Below are positions 62,833-64,000 of a DNA stretch of 64,000 bases, piece by piece. The stretch comes from Myxococcales bacterium (GTDB taxonomy: Bacteria; Myxococcota_A; Bradymonadia; REDH01). Position numbers and translations under genes: made by a program. The stretch covers positions 62,001-126,000 of the forward strand of contig JACKDJ010000006.1 of the NCBI GenBank assembly GCA_020633625.1, written 5' to 3'. The notes beneath the pieces were generated by a model. That model made no database searches. It saw only the letters and a list, made by a program, of their open reading frames with translations, and was not told the DNA's origin. Within the stretch, counting starts at the first letter, position 1. Every line of letters begins with the position of its first letter.

Positions 62833-63867
62833 TCAGCGTCCCCGAAGGTAGCGCTCGACGTTCCGGGAGTGCTCGGCCAGCGTCGTCGCGAACGCGTGCG
62901 TCCGCGTTCCATCGCCGCGCGCCACGAAGTACAGCACGTCCGGCGCATCGGCCGGGTGCAGCGTCGCCTCGAGCGCCGCGCGGCCGGGGTTCGTGATCGG
63001 CGTCGGCGGCAGCCCGTCGATGACGTACGTGCTGTAGCGGCTGTGCTCGTCGCGACACCGCTCGCGCGTCGCCGACTCACGGTAGAGCTCCGGTCCATAC
63101 ACACAAGTCGGGTCGCACTGCAGCCGCATCCCGCGATCGAGCCGGTTGTAGATGACGCGCGCGATCAGCGGCCGTTCCTCGGCCACCGCCGCCTCTTCTT
63201 CGACGATCGACGCGATGGTGAGGAGCTCGAGCTCGCCGAAGCTCGCTGCGCTCCCCTGCCGCGCGTCGAATGCGAGGTCGGCGCGCACGTCCCGCCCGCG
63301 CTCCACCATTCGCCGCACGATGGCCTCGACCGTGACGTCGAGTGGCAGCTCGTACGTGTCGGGGAAGAGGTACCCCTCGAGCGACGGTGCGTCGATTCCG
63401 AACCGACCCGCCGCCTCGGCCGAATCCACCGCGGCGAGAAACTCCGCGCGGTCCGCGAGCCCGCGCGCCGCCAAACGGTCCGCGAGCTCGTAGATGTTCG
63501 TCCCCTCGGGGACCGTGAGCCGGTTGGAGCTCGCGCGTGTCGGCGCGCACAGCGTCGCCAGCAGCGACCGTGGCGTGGCGTCTCCCGCGACGGTGTGGCT
63601 GCCTGCCTGCAAGCAGCGCCCGGCGCGCTCGACGCGCAGCAGCACCTCCCAGCCCAGGTCGTCGCCGACCACGCCGCGCTCGGCGAGCGTCCGAACAACC
63701 GAGCGGGCGGTCGCCCCGGCGGCGACATCGACCTCTGTCGGATCGTTGCCGATCACGACGTCGGCCTCGAGCCACTGGCCATACGCGTTCCACGCGAGCC
63801 AGCCGCCGAGCGCGACCATCGCGGTGGTCACGAGGGCGGACCAGAGCATGCGAAGCAGACAGCCCAC
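62833..63867 (-). CDS. mltG: endolytic transglycosylase MltG
   Basis: 344 residues from a GTG; an ATG 18 bp inside is an alternative. An N-terminal membrane helix (LVTTAMVALGGWLAWNAYG) is followed by a LysM-like region, then the YceG/MltG core LEGYLFPDTYELP, LLTIASIVEEEAAVAEERPL (catalytic Glu), VIYNRLDRGMRLQCDPTCVY and LPPTPITNPGRAALEATLHP. It cuts nascent peptidoglycan strands in the periplasm to set their length. It follows ruvX by one base, a common pairing. Confidence 0.95.
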   Translation of the reverse strand: MGCLLRMLWSALVTTAMVALGGWLAWNAYGQWLEADVVIGNDPTEVDVAAGATARSVVRTLAERGVVGDDLGWEVLLRVERAGRCLQAGSHTVAGDATPRSLLATLCAPTRASSNRLTVPEGTNIYELADRLAARGLADRAEFLAAVDSAEAAGRFGIDAPSLEGYLFPDTYELPLDVTVEAIVRRMVERGRDVRADLAFDARQGSAASFGELELLTIASIVEEEAAVAEERPLIARVIYNRLDRGMRLQCDPTCVYGPELYRESATRERCRDEHSRYSTYVIDGLPPTPITNPGRAALEATLHPADAPDVLYFVARGDGTRTHAFATTLAEHSRNVERYLRGR

Positions 63868-63868
63868 G

Positions 63869-64000
63869 TTAGCCCCCGCGAGTCGCGCGGCCGTCGAGGT
63901 AGGCCTGCAGGATCAGCACCGCCGCCGCCTGGTCCAGCACCTCGCGGCGGCGGTCGCGGCGGACGTCGACGCCAATCAGCGCGCGCTCGGCGGCGACGCT
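63869..64000 (-). CDS. ruvX: RuvX (YqgF) Holliday-junction resolvase-like protein, C-terminal part
   Basis: The last 43 residues only; the gene continues past the window edge. ERALIGVDVRRDRRREVLDQ and AAAVLILQAYLDGR match the C-terminal end of YqgF/RuvX, with the Asp and the DQ-AAVLILQ helix. The family acts in 16S rRNA 3'-end processing and DNA repair. It is cotranscribed with mltG. Confidence 0.88.
   Translation of the reverse strand, partial: SVAAERALIGVDVRRDRRREVLDQAAAVLILQAYLDGRATRGG

Overview
The window is a high-GC (roughly 70%), gene-dense bacterial chromosome segment. It carries HEAT-fused type IV pilus ATPases, a TPR-containing Ser/Thr kinase, a caspase-like lipoprotein, FHA regulators, an ACAD/phosphotransferase pair and lipoproteins with long Asp/Ala-rich linkers. 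This mix points to Myxococcota or a related former deltaproteobacterial lineage; that is an inference, because no rRNA gene is present. Most genes sit in compact operons with ATGA or GTGA start/stop overlaps. No CRISPR array, insertion sequence or phage module was seen. || Layout. 1-4.4 kb: 3' end of mnmG, an rRNA methyltransferase, a caspase-like lipoprotein and an FHA/degenerate-AAA/Fis regulator. 4.5-16.2 kb: an M3 peptidase, two tandem beta-propeller lipoproteins, a tRNA-dihydrouridine synthase, a 1,511-residue protein with a Gly/Arg-rich N-terminus, a purine nucleoside phosphorylase and a cytidine deaminase. 16.3-22.5 kb: an operon of a HEAT-repeat/PilT fusion, a plain PilT and a TPR-Ser/Thr kinase. 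22.5-33.0 kb: a polyhydroxyalkanoate-system protein, an RND/MMPL exporter, the ACAD and kinase-like pair, a HEAT protein, tRNA-Leu(CAA), oligoribonuclease, a one-TM PEGA-like protein, an FAH-family enzyme and a SUMF1-like lipoprotein lacking the catalytic cysteines. || 33.1-49.0 kb is a surface-glycan locus with an apparently complete nonulosonic (legionaminic-type) acid pathway: a PtmE-like nucleotidyltransferase, LegB, a DegT/LegC-type aminotransferase, a LegH/NeuD-type acetyltransferase, a LegG/NeuC-type epimerase, LegI and LegF. Alongside are a flippase, an unassigned GT-B-like protein, a methyltransferase, WbqC, a PIG-L deacetylase, an FAD oxidoreductase and a HAD protein. || 49.0-51.4 kb is a damaged stretch: an unknown gene and a diheme cytochrome c peroxidase each carry several frameshifts, while both flanks are intact. 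This is either recent gene decay or local sequence error. 51.1-61.2 kb is a minus-strand run of envelope genes: a lipoprotein, an outer-membrane protein, two neutral-ceramidase-like enzymes, a GPH-type transporter, a holin-like membrane protein, a PhoD-like phosphatase and a beta-lactamase-fold serine hydrolase. 61.2-64 kb holds a FemAB-like GNAT protein, a tiny membrane-protein ORF, mltG and the end of ruvX.
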